NCBI RefSeq assembly: GCF_023898315.1
Contig: NC_064614.1
Span: 383,097,348-383,161,347 of the forward strand
DNA: 64,000 nt
Source of the DNA: Schistocerca nitens
Taxonomy: Eukaryota; Arthropoda; Insecta; Orthoptera; Acrididae
Reading direction: 5' to 3'
A program made the position numbers and the translations under genes. The notes beneath the pieces are model-generated. The model did not search any database. It was not told the DNA's origin and saw only the letters and a list, made by a program, of their open reading frames with translations. Shown one piece after another: positions 20,140 to 32,420 of the stretch (its first letter is position 1; each line of letters starts with the position of its first letter).

Positions 20140-21299
20140 ATGGCCGACGCCAATGTCAAATCAACTTTATAGAACACAAAAGTATCGGATTCTAGTGTCC
20201 TGGTTACGAGACATGGTAATGAAGCTTCAGTTCATATATAAAATTATTCAGGTAACCCGTCAACCAGAAGTAGAGGGGGGGGGGGTTGCAGCACTGATTA
20301 ATAATGACAATTTTACGACGAATAACTGTGCCTGCAGATCTCCACTAAATTGGATACTGATTTCATGTCATTTAAAAGTGTATTAAATAACGAGAAAAAC
20401 ACTGAAATAAGGTTCCAAATCAGCTCTCTGAAAATTTGCAAAAGGACCGACTGGAAGATGCTAAGCTCCGCCGGCAACAGAATATGTTCAACCATGTAGT
20501 AGCGTTGTACTACTTGCTAATCACCGAGAGCTAAATACACGTTAAAATTAGATTAAAGCAATGAAAAAAGACGAGGTGGCACCAACATGTTTGCGAAAGA
20601 CTGCACATAACTTCAGGGAGCGCGTCATATAAATTGATAAGCCATTAAATCAGGCCACCCTTAGTTTTATCACGGTTAGTAATAGGCAGCTGGCTTCTGC
20701 TTAGCAGGAGTGAGTCGAACTTATGTTGAAAGTAATACTGCCAGACGACAGGCAGTACCGCGAGTTGTTACGAAAACAGGTGACTGTGGAGAACAAGAAT
20801 AAGTGGGCTGTTAATCCATCTGATGATCGAGAGGTTCTGGAGATCCACAACACACCGACAAATAATGAGCCATCAGGTCGAGGTCATATTCCTGCCGCGA
20901 TATTAAAGTATTTACATCGTGAGGTGACAGATTAAGTTTACCACCTAATATAATTTTACCACCTAACACAAACTTCGTATCGAGAAATCGATTCTACTCA
21001 TCAAGCCGATCAATTTGATACCCCACAAGCCATACTTTTCTTGGAATCTTTGCCTAGCACAGAGACTAAGTAATTCATGTGTGGCTCACACGAACTCATC
21101 TAACAAAATCCACCTAATTTCCGTGTTGATAGACAAGTAGCATTTCCGTCGCAGTGGACTGAGGTGTAAGTGGCTTCCCAGCCAAACCGGGCACAGCTAA
21201 ATGGAACTTAACCTCGGAAATCCATAAACCAGTGAACCCTTGTCGTGGGAAATCAATTAGAGACACTACGCACAGATCGCACCTAGCATTTTTGGCGGA
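20140..21299. other. No recognised gene; short G run
   Basis: Contains a G-rich run near 20275-20285 and one 70-codon plus-strand ORF at 20723-20935 with a charged composition but no motif I recognise. Nothing here can be assigned. Confidence 0.35.
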
Positions 21300-22460
21300 G
21301 ATAACCGCACAACAATGAGTCATTGTTGTGCGAGTCTTCTGATGCACGCCGGCGCTGAAGTAAACATCTTAACAGAGCAGGGGATTCATTTTGGTGGTCT
21401 CAAAGGAGTACCCAGCCCTTCCATTTACGTGGAAACGTAAGAATGCAGAAAGTGTATCATCAGCTCGACATAAACAAAGTTCACATGACCTTGACAAGTG
21501 CAGGGCGTGAGACCTACACCTACTCTGTGAAAGCAGTCAGGAATGCAGCGGGAGGTTTGTTTTGGAATGCAGAAAGAAGGACGACAATGTGAGTCATCAG
21601 TATTTTGGTTAACATTCGAAAATCATGTGATACTGGCGAGGACGATGTATGATGTTCACGTGGACAGCACCTGTTTGGGTGGAGCTTACTAATAAATGAA
21701 AGAATGGCGAACGCTTATTGGACTTTGACAGGAGCAAAACAGTAATGAATTGAGTTCCAAATTCCTTTAGAAAGGGAAATTTACTGAGGACGCTACTAAA
21801 GATGCCTTAGAGCTGGTGCAGAATTCTGAGGTGCAGTATGTGGTCTGGCACATCTTAATTGTTGAGGCAAACTTTTTAAATGTTAATTAATTCACCGTGT
21901 GCATAGAGAGGTTATTCTGGCGAATCCCTACAAGAATCTAACAAAAAGAGTGATGAAAGACGGCCCTCAAAAGTTCAATCCTTGGGCCTATATTCAGAGA
22001 CCTTCAGCTTGGCTCCCTTTTGAATTGCCCATAACAAAGAAACAGAAGCTTTGGCTGTAATTGAATATGCTGATGATCTCCTGCAAGTAGCTTACTGTAA
22101 TAGCAGTTAAAATCTAAAGATGATCATGAAAAGTTCTGCTGGACACAGTTCATGATTGACGCTGAGCAAATAAAATTTCAATCGCGCCTGAAAACTTATC
22201 CCAGGTAATGTTAAAAGGCAGGCTAAGTTACAATCGAAATCCTGCAGAATTCTTAGCTGTAAGTATCTAAGGATGCACCTGGATGTTCAGACTTTCATAT
22301 CCACATAAATGCAACATGTCTGAAAGGTTTAGTTATTATGGAAAAAGTTATTAGCTTAACACAATGAAGATTTAGTCGACCTCCAACTATTATTCATCCC
22401 TACCACGAGGCAATACTAGTGGCCATAGTGGATTATGGTGCACGTCATGTGCAGGCATAA
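21300..22460 (+). pseudogene. Probable decayed non-LTR retrotransposon (I/R1/Jockey-like RT) remnant
   Basis: The frame is broken many times. Near 22050 the plus strand gives ALAVIEYADDLLQVAYCNSS, where YADD is the reverse-transcriptase catalytic box in its usual context. This is followed by VMLKGRLSYNRNPA, then a block like SCKYLRMHLDVQTF (usually KYLGVxLD) and ILVAIVDYGARHVQ (usually VPIVLYGA). That order fits the thumb and connection region of I-group LINEs. No endonuclease or RNase H was found, and ends are undefined. Confidence 0.5.
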
Positions 22461-23149
22461 ACTAATGCTGCCCTCATGTGGAACGTGGAAACAAACCTGG
22501 GCGTGGACGTAGGCGAGTTTTGTGATATCGAAACGTGGACTTTCAGGTTGTGAATCATTCAAAACGTGAAAGGCAGAATCTGTCACATCAGATTATTGCT
22601 TCGAGTTGAGAAACTTAGCAAGTGAGTGCTGGAACTTAGGAGACGCCATAGTCGATTACATAGTTAGCAGTGTATAACACTACAACACAGTACTTCACAA
22701 CTATACATTATTTATTTTTGAATTTTCGACATTATTTACTGGTACTAAATTTATGTTTTGTTATTTTCTTGACAATATTAATTATTCAAGGATTGTAAAG
22801 TTACTACAAACTATTTAAAAACAATGTTGTAAGGACTATAGTACACGCTGGTAAAATCAGGGTCTTTGCAAAGTATAATAACAATCTATAACCAAAGACA
22901 CTGTAGTCATGGCACTAATATCGTTGGTGCACAGGAGTGTGTACAAGAAGGAAGCAAGTTAACAGTGTATGAGGTCGGATGTAAGTAACTGTAAAAGTGT
23001 ACAGATAATGTGTGTGCAAACTTCCTAGTGATAAAATGTTAGGCAAGGCATTGTGAAGACAATGAACTCAATGGTGTGGGCCACAGTACAATATTTATTA
23101 GAGAAGAATTTCATGAGTATTAATGGAAGAAGTGTGGTCGGTCACTACC
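22461..23149. other. No recognisable feature
   Basis: AT-rich DNA between the LINE debris and the truncated Gypsy element; nothing recognised. Confidence 0.4.
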
Positions 23150-25440
23150 AGAATTTTTTCTTATAAAGGTAATATCTAAAATATGTGACACTATATATGA
23201 GGCTCAACATTCTTTCCTCCGTCGTTGAATAGTTCTTCTCCACTGTATTCAGCTGTCTCAACGTGTAGGCTGCAGGATTCTCTTCGCCGTTAATCGCCTG
23301 GCTTAAAACTCATCAGAAAGCATGAGTAGATGCATCATACGAAACGCTAAACTCCTCCTGAAAGTCTGGAAATACTAGCACTGGGCGGGCTTTTAAGGCT
23401 GTCTTTAATCATTCAAACATATCCTCACACTCTTCTGTCTATATGAATTTCACAGCTTTCCTTAGCAATAGTGTGAGTGGTCGATCTATGTCATCAAACC
23501 CTTTCACGAATTTTCTGTAGTAATTTGAGAACCCCAAAGAGGATTGCAATTCGTTAGTCCACTCTTGTACAGCTTGCACTAGCAATTGGTCTTTCGTTAC
23601 TACCTCTTTACTAATTAAAATTAAAAATTCCATCCGAACAGGCATCGGAAGGCCTACTGGTACTGACCGACCGCCGTGTCATCCTCAACCGATAGGCATT
23701 ACTGGATGTGGATATGGAGGGGCATGTGGTCAGTGCACCATTCTCCCAGCTGTTATCAGTTTTCGTAACCAGAGCCGCTACTTCTCGGTCAAGTAGCTCT
23801 TCAATTTTCCCCACAAGGGCTGAGTGCACCCCACTTGCCAACAGCACTTGGCAGACTAGATGGGCACCCATCCCAGTGCTACACGAGCCCGACAGTGCTT
23901 AACTTCGGTGATCTGGCGGGAACCCTGATGTTACCACTGCAGCAAGTCCATTGTCTCTTTACTGACTACATGGCCTAAACACCCTACCTCTTCTAATGCA
24001 AAATGGCACTTGTCTCTCCCCGACGTCAAGTGAACAGCTGTCAATCTCTTAAACACTTCCTTCTCACATCATTACTTCCAACCCAATGCAACATACATTG
24101 TGTCTTTCGAGAATACAATGATATTACCTCGGTCATTTGGACACTAATGCAGTTTTAAACCTCTCAGCACACTGTCCAATAACCTCTGAAATGTTGCAAG
24201 TGAAATTTTCAGTCCAATCGACATTTCCTTGTAGTGAAAGTGCCCCCATGGTACTGAAAATGCTGCCTTTGGCAAGCCTTTGGGAACAACCTTTAGTTGA
24301 TGGTAACTACTCTTCATATCAGTGGTCGAAAAGTATCGTCACTGTCTAGGTTATCGACGGTTTCAGTAATGTTGAGGATGGAGTATGTATCCGTTACTAT
24401 CTTGCTGTTCAGGTGACAGTAATCACAGCAGAGCACGTACTGTCCATACTTAATCGTAGAATTTTTTGGTACAACCATGATTCCTCTGTTCTCTTATCCC
24501 ACCAGCTAACTGCTGGTTAATAAAATATTTCATAATCGGTTGCAACTACCTAAGAATGCGTTATGACTTCCGATATACCGCTGCTTCATTCTCTGGTTTG
24601 GTATTCGGTGTTGAGTCTGGGAACTGCTGGCAGTGGACTCCATGGAAAAAATTCGAACAACAGTTCTTCCATCCCTCTCTCTACTTCCGTTAGATGCCCC
24701 GCTTTCCTACATAGTTCAGTCTTAACAGAAGCTCACAGTACCTGTGGTTCACACTCCTTGTGCACCACTCATCTTTACGTGCAATATCCAAACTTGTTGG
24801 CAACATACCATTCCTTAACTTACTCAGCCACAAAATTATCTGTACTTGCGTACAGGTACCATTCTCCCACCACACTTCTCTTGCATTCATAGAATACTTT
24901 TCTTAATACGTACAGCTTGCTGGATCCAGTGTATTGTTCTCTTATAGAGGCTCCACAACACATAACATACCCACAGGTAAATCTGGCTCCACATTCACCC
25001 GAGCGACTTCCATCTGGCACACAGTCGTGAGAATCACGACTAATTGCAATTGCACATGATTCAACTGACTTGTCCAATATGCTAGATGCCTGTCGTGATA
25101 GTTCTACACTGGCAACAGCTTCTCCTAGTGAGAATGTCATTGCACTAAGTACTACTATACATTGCCAAAGTTCAATTTTAACGCAATATTGCTACTGAAA
25201 GTCTAAGCCCAGGATCATGCTGTAGCCCTAATTTTCATGCGGTACTACATCTACACATTGCGCAAATCGAACAGCCCTTATACGAAAATTTATGTTTGCC
25301 AACTACAATGATCTCACATCATTATCCCTAACCCTGTGTGACCTGTAGCATGACGAGTTCCATTGCCTTCGGCCCACTAAGTCTCTACTGGGGACCGCCA
25401 CATATGCCCCTGTGTCCAACAGGAGCCCCTATTCTCTGCC
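23150..25440 (-). pseudogene. Gypsy pol fragment: protease, RT, truncated RNase H
   Basis: Protease: LLLDTGAYVAVPSRDLVGR at about 25380-25430, with the DTG active-site triplet. RT, about 24330-24100: TDMKSSYHQLKVVPKGLPKA then WGHFHYKEMSIGLK and a decayed catalytic box (PNDRGNIIVFSKD, usually YLDDIIVFS). After the SINE come ELQSSLGFSNYYRKFVKGFD and RPLTLLLRKAVKFI (23645-23439), and finally AAYTLRQLNTVEKNYSTTEE, the entry to RNase H, near 23260. There the copy stops. Multiple frameshifts and nonsense codons make it non-functional. Confidence 0.75.
23613..23954 (-). repeat. 5S rRNA-derived SINE inserted in the Gypsy RT
   Basis: The sense strand (minus) starts near 23954 and contains GATCACCGAAGTTAAGCAC, then GTCGGGC and CTGGGATGGGTG, i.e. 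the internal part of 5S rRNA with its A-box/C-box promoter region. A non-rRNA body follows, ending in CTGTTCGGATGGAATTTTTA plus an AATTTT tail. Target-site duplication CTCTTTACT lies at 23604-23612 and 23955-23963. Its 3' half is shared with the fragment at 49518-49678. Confidence 0.85.
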
Positions 25441-25654
25441 TCTTACAACATCCATTACTGCCCATGTGCTGCATACACATTTATTGCATCTAATTTTAAT
25501 GGAAATGCTTTTAGGTGAACTTCGGGTTCCCTCTTCACTACTGCTTACCACCTCTTCGTCCAACCCCATGTTCATTACCAAAATTCTGCCTGCCACACCT
25601 CCCGTTTCCTCTGTTTCCCTGTGTCTGTCAACATTGCCTCTGCAAATGCCCCTT

Positions 25655-26260
25655 CTATCCACGTCTGTAATGCTTAACGTTCGCAGAAAGTACTCCATGT
25701 CTACCTTGTACCCCTGTTGAGACGTCAATTTCTTTGCATTCCTTCGCCAACCTCATAGCAGAATACAGATGCTTTAGTGTACCTGTACACATCCTTTTTG
25801 ACATTTCCAATCGCAGTCCCCTCAGAAAAGCAAGGAGAGCGTGCTGCTCAGCTCCTTGTAACAAAACTGTGTGCTGCATCACTCTGCTGCAACTCGTATT
25901 CTGTTCATTACATTTTCTTATCTTTTCCGCGAAATCTTCTATAGTTTTCCCATGCCTCATCACAACGGTGCTCATCTGCTCCAGAAAATACCTCAAACTA
26001 TTCTGGTTTTGGTGTCTTTGCTACATCCCCTTCTCCAACTGTTCAAAGCTTGCTGCATTCTTTAATCCTTCTGTGTGCTTCATGTGCGTTTCTGGTTCTC
26101 CCACTAATAGCAATTTTGATTCCCACAACAAGTGTTTATTGGCCCAACTACCCATCTCTGCCGACATCGTAAGGTCCTCTAGAAATGACCGCACATCCTC
26201 ACATGATTTTCCAGAACAGGAAACAATTAATCCTGTAGCATGTGGAACCACCTCTTCCTG
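25655..26260 (-). pseudogene. Gypsy gag fragment
   Basis: Minus-strand frames at 26251-26021 and 25996-25655 are consecutive pieces of one gag. The first has GKSCEDVRSFLEDLTMSAEM and KNAASFEQLEKG. The second has MRHGKTIEDFAEKIRKCNEQ and HALLAFLRGLRLEMSKRM. GETxxDFAxRIR-like and AFLRGL-like motifs are typical of the capsid region of Metaviridae gag. A frameshift separates the two frames. No CCHC knuckle was seen before the next frame (25728-25429). Confidence 0.65.
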
Positions 26261-26440
26261 AAGTATCTGGACTGCTAACGGTTAATCCATAATTGTTAGC
26301 TGGCTATGTTAACTGTTGTACCTTTTCCAACAATATACTTACTTATTCTGTCTCTGGTACATCTTTCGTCTCTGACTTATTGCCACACTCATCCTCTCTA
26401 TTATCCACGAAAATAAATTACAACTCCAAATGATGACTAC

Positions 26441-27421
26441 AAACTAGTCTTAAAGTCGTGTCGCGAGCCACCTAGTCTCTATACACTGTGTTCCAACATT
26501 ATCAAATTGACATGTGCAACAAGTTAGAGGCACTGACTCCTTGCAAGGCGCAGTATTCCCAAATAAGTTACACTGCGTACACCTTAATGTGCATTTATAC
26601 CTCTGCGCCTTGTGGCTGGTCACTGTGCAGCTGTGTTTGCTCCGCACACAAGTAGAGGCACATGTCTCCCCATCTGGTTTGGGAAGACTCCTACTTCTTT
26701 GCCACTGGCTCGTATGCACAATTTGGGGCCTGCATGACTTCGCTACTTGCGCCACCTAGGGTCTTAGTGCAATGGCCACATGGGCACAGTGCATACAAAA
26801 AGTCGCAACTTTACAGACAGCAAATATTGCTCTATACAATGACCCTTAAACTCAGCTAAGTCAGTCGACTCTCCCCCTAAACAAGGCAACCTTCAGATAG
26901 CAATGACAGTCACGCCTCACTTCCACGTTTATTACACCCTCGAAAACATAACCAAATGGTTCATCATTCATCCCACTCTGTTGACACTGTAGATCGTGGT
27001 CCAGACACTGCGCTGAGTGAAGGAGACGCCACAAATTCTGAAACAAAGCTATAGCGCCACCAGTAGGTGGCTGTGAGCCAGAACGCTGCGAGTGGGTGGT
27101 GGAGGAGAGGAGGGAGCCCAGGAGGCTGCAGGGAAAGTCAGCTGCAAACACAACAGGTTCTTTTATTTACACATTTGCGCTGCTTGATCATCGGGTCTGT
27201 GGCTGGCAGGCCACTGGATTCCGCTGGGCGGGCTACTTGCGCGCCCCACGAAGCTGATGGCGGTGCTCCACCACGCCGGCGGCCTCGTTCCGTACGCCGG
27301 CCGTGCAATTTACGAGCCAGTGGCGTGTTCTCGACGATAGTGGATCTGCTACGGCCCCTGGTGACACACAGCTGTGTGATGGCGGGGGATGCCTACCATG
27401 CGGAGACGCTCGTCCTGTAAG
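26441..27421. other. Unassigned; possibly Gypsy leader or LTR
   Basis: About 1 kb upstream (in the sense of the minus-strand Gypsy) of gag. Composition becomes GC-rich after 27060. No inverted or direct copy elsewhere in the window was noticed, so LTR identity is unproven. Confidence 0.3.
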
Positions 27422-27432
27422 GGCGGACAGTG

Positions 27433-27623
27433 TGTGTGTGTGAAATCTTATGGGACACAGCTGCTAAGGTCATCAGTCCCTAAGCTTACACACTACTTAA
27501 CCTAAATTATCCTAAGGACAAACACACACACCCATGCCCGAAGGAGGACTCGAACCTCCGCCGGGACCAGCCGCTCAGTCCATGACTGCAGCGCCCTAGA
27601 CCGCTCGGCTAATCCCGCGCGGC
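27433..27623 (-). repeat. tRNA-derived SINE, type B
   Basis: The sense strand (minus) starts CCGCGCGGGATTAGCCGAGC and contains GGTTCGAGTCC; the 3' end is a CA repeat. Perfect target-site duplication GGCGGACAGTG at 27422-27432 and 27624-27634. The 3' hairpin arms are GGGAC (27452-27456) and GTCCC (27476-27480). Confidence 0.93.
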
Positions 27624-27634
27624 GGCGGACAGTG

Positions 27635-28229
27635 GATGGTGTGCACAGCGAACGACCCACTGCCTCCTGAGAAGCAATCTGCAATACTGCTGGAGATGAC
27701 CTGGTGTGGACAACTCTGCCGTGGGACTACGTCTGGAGAGGGACTTACTGCGTAGAGCTGTTGCCCTGCCATGGCCTCAAACAGGTGAATCCCGCTGCGA
27801 TACTCAGACGAATTTCATTACAAAAATGTCCAGTACTTATAGTAGGCAGTGACACGCTTGTTGTGCACATGCGCCACTACCAGTCACGTATCCTGAAACA
27901 TAGCTGCCACTGTCAGGGTGAAAATCTTTCTTACCCCTTGCTGCAATAGTCTGTGCAAAACCGCTGAGTTCGCTGTTTCAGCAAACTAACCTGCCCGACT
28001 ACGCTGTGTTGGCCTTGTTGAATTATCGCAGTGGCAACATCCCGCACTTGTCTGCTACCAGCGCTGTTGCAACACACTGCTCAGGCCCACACTCAATGTC
28101 CTCATACGATTTTTATGCTTTTTAGTGGAGAGACAGACAGCAGCTGCAAGATACAGAGTCCTACTAGGAAGATGTGGTAGACACAGTTACAGATGATAAC
28201 AGACGAGATACAAACAAAAGCAGAATAAG
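27635..28229. other. No recognisable feature
   Basis: Flank of the SINE; no domain or repeat recognised. Confidence 0.35.
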
Positions 28230-29225
28230 GATTGAATCAGATGTGCAGTTGCGACACAATAATGAAATTGTTTCAAATGCTGAATGGTGAATTAGCAGAT
28301 ACTGCAGCCTTACTGAACTGAATTAATCTGTAGACATTCTGAAAGGACAGACTGCGCAAATTCAAACCAATACAGAAACACTGTTACAATATTTCGAGGT
28401 AAAAGTTGACAACAAATTGTCCAATGCTTTAGCAGCAACTGGTACCGATTTTCATAGTAAAATCCAAATATTATAGATGAACGTAAACCAACAAATTATG
28501 GAGCTTAAAAACAAAGACTGAGAAAGTCTGAAATCGAAACTAACAAAATCAACGAGCATATTTAAGATTTAGAAAGTATTAAATGTAGGAGAGGCATGAC
28601 GCAGCCACGCGAGCGCCGAACTAGACAAGTTCGAACGGAAGGGAAAAAGCCATCTAGTGACATCTATGAATGCGTGTAGGGTATTAATTCCTGCATAACT
28701 CCTTGAAATGAACCGTGTGGTAAGTGCGGAAATAAACCTCAGCATTGACGCATGTAAAAGGGTTGTTCGCGCAATGGAAGATTGTGGAACCTTAGAAGCA
28801 TTTTTGGGTACATTTGAGACTGCTCACGCAGTAAGCAGAGGGAAATGTATCAGAAATTCGTGAATGCTCCTACATACCGACCCGGAGGAGAAAAGAATAT
28901 GAGATATTTCTGCGAAGAACAGTGCGAACGGGCTGAATATGTAAAAGGTCAGGTAACAGAACATCTGTTGCACGTGCTGCACAGAAAAGTCCATTGAAGC
29001 GTTCAGTTTAGAAGAATGTGATAGAACTAAATTTTTGAGACGAAAAGGCGAACTTTATGTATGGTGTAGGAATAACGAGGACCAATATGATAATAATAAT
29101 AATAATAATCGAAACAGGCCCAGGCACAATAATAATAATAACAGAAATAATGCAAATGCCTTGAGATTTGCCAGAGTAGACACAGGTAGGAGAGTAGGAT
29201 CTTCACATAGAAAGGAATTTGTTTA
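28230..29225 (+). pseudogene. Possible decayed Gypsy-like gag (coiled coil plus Asn-rich tail)
   Basis: With several stops, the plus strand reads like a coiled-coil gag: QTAQIQTNTETLLQYFEVKV then QQIMELKN and ESLKSKLTK. Near 28990-29225 an open stretch gives EECDRTKFLRRKGELYVWCR followed by an Asn/Arg-rich tail produced by AAT-type repeats (29090-29150). The layout (long coiled coil, then a basic Asn-rich end without zinc knuckles) is like the gag of the Gypsy at 35580-39780. No pol follows that I can identify. The Asn run is microsatellite-derived. Confidence 0.35.
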
Positions 29226-30986
29226 AAGAACAGCACAGAAACAACGAATCTCGGGGACAAACAACAATTAGATGTGATATGGAAAGGAAGTGTAGGCTAT
29301 GTTGAAGCAACGACCAGTCTGGGGTGCTAAAGTACTGCATATTAGTCGATCATATTATATTGTCCGGTAACAAAAGAGCCAACTGTCAAAGTTAGTTTTC
29401 AATTGGTAGAAGACAGGGAGTGGTAAACACAACTCGTTCAGATGTACGATGGGTTAGAACAATGGAAGGAACAGAGGTGAGCAACGTTTCGTAGGGAGAG
29501 CGGTCAGAATGTGGCCTCTCCCAATAATTATCCAGTATGCGAAACGGAACGGACTAACAATCTGAGATGGATGCTGCACAATCCAGATGAGACAATGGAG
29601 TATAGGAAGGAGGAGGATGCATGTGACGTACAAACAACTTCTCAGATAATTAATGCTGCTCTCATACATAATAAAGTTAATGAAAATGTGTGGACAGGCG
29701 AGACAAGCAGAAATTGTAATTGGGTTAACAAAATTCAACTTACGATAGTCACAAGAAATTGGTAAAAGGAGAAGCTTGAGCCGGACGCAAGTAACTGAGG
29801 TGACAAAAGTCACTGTACTAAACTACAGCATCCCATTTAAAAAAACAAAGTTGACCTTCATATCTCTAAAGTGACCCCACCTAGCAACAAAAATCCAATG
29901 CCATATTATGGCCACTGTTGTACCATGCAACCTTTGTCCCACATACTTTTCAGCTGCTAACATACTTTCGGAATTATTCTTGGTGGCAATAGTTAGTGAC
30001 TCACCCTGTAGTGTAATGCTTTCTAGCAGAAACGTTGTCTGATAGCGCTACCTGCGACTTGGAAACAAGTCTTTCCCAGAGGTTTGTCAGATGTGATTAA
30101 TTCAACCACACGCTTGAGTTGGATCCTATGGAGACATCTGATGGTATGTGTGTGCAAGCACTCCACTTTTAGGAGGAGATGTATCAGAGGAAAGGCTACG
30201 TATGTGAGACTGTGGCAACTCTGGCTGGCTTGCTATGACACAGTACGGCCCTCGCCGCCGCTGAACATAACTTTCTCTATGCGAGAGTGTCATCTTGCGT
30301 TAGATGCTTTGAGACAGCTTATGAGTGTATTGTATCTCTCCTAGATGGCGTTGTCTTATAGCAGTTCTACTAAAATATAGTTTTGATGTTTAATAAATGC
30401 CAGGGCACAGAGGTAACATAACTGTAGATTAGAGCAAAAGGACAGGAACTGTGGGAGGGGTGGGGTTTATAAATATTTGCCACCTCAATAAGCTCCACTG
30501 GAACTGATGGCAATGCTTTTACAGGATGGTACCCTGGGGAAAATTCAGATCTGCAAACTCAGATACATTTCGGATGCGCTCGTCTGAAGACAGGTATTTC
30601 GCTATTGTTCACAGGGAAAGAGCATCCTTCAGCCTTTTCAGACATGTCTCGAAAATACATCTATAGGACCATGCAAAGAACGTTTGGCCCTGAGAAATAC
30701 GCTTAACAATTTGCAGTGGGAAGCGTATAGTTCACTACAAGAGAAATGTCCTGTAATTCCATCAGTTCTGACATTTAAGTGCTCAGGTGTTCGTCACTCA
30801 AACCAAGAAGAATAAAATGGCTTTTTGCGAGTCTGGACAACCTGAGAAATGGGTCTGAACCACCTAAAGCACCCACTTGTGTGTGAAGACAGGAAGTACT
30901 TCGTTTTTTGTCATTGTTTCAGGTGGTCAGCGGCATTTGAGTGCACCTGACCTTCCAGGAATAACTTTGTTCATTGTTGATTAACC
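29226..30986. other. No recognised gene; solitary Tc1-family terminus
   Basis: About 1.75 kb without assignable coding sequence. AACTGAGGTGACAAAAGTCA at 29793-29812 matches the terminus of the Tc1-like family B (1360-2362), but no partner terminus was found nearby. Confidence 0.4.
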
Positions 30987-31487
30987 ATGGAGTTGCATGC
31001 AGTCAGCGATGGATGTCCCAAGAGCATTATGAGCTACCTGTGCAAGCCCCCAGGCTGTACAGATTGCTGTTACACAAATCAACAAAACAGGTTGTTGGGG
31101 TGGCCTAGAGGTTGGTGCAGTACAAGGCACGCTGCTGCCAATGCACATCTTCAGGGAATTATGGCACTCAGCGCGACCTGCACAGGTCTGTCAGGGTGCT
31201 TGCAGGAGTAATAGATCACCCACATCAAGAGGCAGCCGGCGCGGCTGATGGGAATGAAAGCCGAGCCATGTGCAACTCCCGTGAGGTCAACTGGTCGTAA
31301 CTGGAAGTTGGCTGGGTTAGGAGGTGGCGTGAGGTACAGCTGGCTGATGCTAGATGGCTCAGGAGTGTAGTGTCACGTGGCACCTAACGCAGTAGCTCAC
31401 TCGGCCACCACTGGTGCTCACTCGGTTGTTCCAAGGCAGTGCACATGGCGCTCATGCCATTGGGCTACTGCCACCAGCAGTGAGCAT
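30987..31487. other. No recognisable feature
   Basis: A 74-codon Cys-containing ORF at 30987-31211 shows no motif I know. Treated as random. Confidence 0.35.
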
Positions 31488-31820
31488 TATGATCTGTAGA
31501 TGAAGTTTAGGGTGCCTTGGCTTGGCTTTTTTTATGATCAATAGCTTTGTTGGGACACAATTTTTTGCGGTATTTCATGATCTTTGCTTTATGTTTGTTG
31601 TGTGTATTGGATCTTAATATGATCTGTAGGTAAACTTTAGGAGTGTGTAGGAAAGGTTTTTTTAAAATCAATAGCTATGTTGGGGTACCATTTTTTCTCA
31701 GTGTTTGACGATCTGTATTTAGCACTGGGTATTCGATCTTTATATGATCTACAGCTGTGCAGGTAGATGTTTATTATTACTTTAAATGATCTAGTTGGGC
31801 TTCTACTGATGATCTGTGGT
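31488..31820. repeat. Tandem repeat, about 2.6 copies of a 125-130 bp unit
   Basis: Three consecutive units each begin TATGATCT: at 31488, 31618 and 31743. Copies 1 and 2 share TATGATCTGTAG, ATCAATAGCT.TGTTGGG and the end TTGGATCTTAA/TTCGATCTTTA. Copy 3 is shortened. GATCT recurs inside the units. Diverged, non-coding. Confidence 0.75.
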
Positions 31821-32201
31821 AAGGCTTAGCAGTGTAATTATGTAATTAAGGCATGTAGTTGTTGTCTGACAGGACATCTTCCAACAGGGTAATACTTGGA
31901 CTTCCAAAATGAATCCTACACGCTTCCCTACCAACAGCTCAGTGCAGACTGAGCTTTACCTGCCAGTTTCCAGGTCGGGTAGGGTGAGGTTGCATTTCCC
32001 ACCAATTTGTAGCGCTCTCTGATGACAGGATTGTGAATGAGACCAGTCAGTCTCCACACACCAACATGAACACACATATAAGAAAATTTTAGGAAGCTTT
32101 TTCCAACAGGATAACACCTGCACATCTCAAAATTGATGAAATAAAGAGACATGTTGAGCATTTCCCACCTATTTCTAGCTGGGAGAGGGAGGGGTGGTGG
32201 A
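31821..32201. other. No recognisable feature
   Basis: Spacer; two short similar phrases (TTCCAACAGG.TAA.AC near 31880 and 32100) hint at old repeat structure only. Confidence 0.35.
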
Positions 32202-32210
32202 GATGGGAAG

Positions 32211-32412
32211 TTCAAATGGTTCAAATGGCTCTGAGCACTATGGGACTCAACTGCTGTGATCATCAGTCCCCTAGAACTTAGAACTACTTAAACCTAACTA
32301 ACCTAAGGACATCACACACATCCATGCCCGAGGCAGGATTCGAACCTGCGACCGTAGCAGTCGCACGGTTCCGGACTGCGCGCCTAGAACCACGAGACCA
32401 CCGCGGCCGGCG
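32211..32412 (-). repeat. tRNA-derived SINE, type A, subfamily a2
   Basis: Sense strand minus. Differs from most type A copies by CGCGCGCAGTCCGG and CGGTGGTCTCG in the head (plus strand CGAGACCACCGCGGCCGG), a change shared only with the copy at 54333. The end is GAGCCATTTGAACC. Probable imperfect target-site duplication GATGGGAAG / GAGGGGAAG. Confidence 0.88.
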
Positions 32413-32420
32413 GAGGGGAA

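Larger units (their letters stand above)
23150..26440 (-). mobile_element. Gypsy LTR retrotransposon remnant (gag-protease-RT-partial RNase H), no LTRs seen
   Basis: Reading right to left, gag (about 26260-25650), an aspartic protease motif (about 25430), RT (about 24560-23960) and the start of RNase H (to about 23150) occur in normal Gypsy order. The rest of pol, including integrase, is absent. A 5S-derived SINE (23613-23954) interrupts RT. I could not find an LTR pair; 26440-27420 might be leader or LTR sequence. Many stops and shifts show an old insertion. Confidence 0.75.

Noticed and set aside
20723-20935. 70-codon plus-strand ORF with charged composition
   Set aside because: No recognised domain and no support from neighbours; could be chance or an old transposon piece.
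23845-23954. Possible 5S rRNA gene
   Set aside because: Only the internal promoter half matches 5S rRNA, the end is fused to a SINE body, and a 9-bp duplication flanks the whole unit.
29035-29226. Asn-rich, prion-like small protein
   Set aside because: The Asn run comes from an AAT microsatellite within a decayed gag-like remnant; no independent gene structure is visible.
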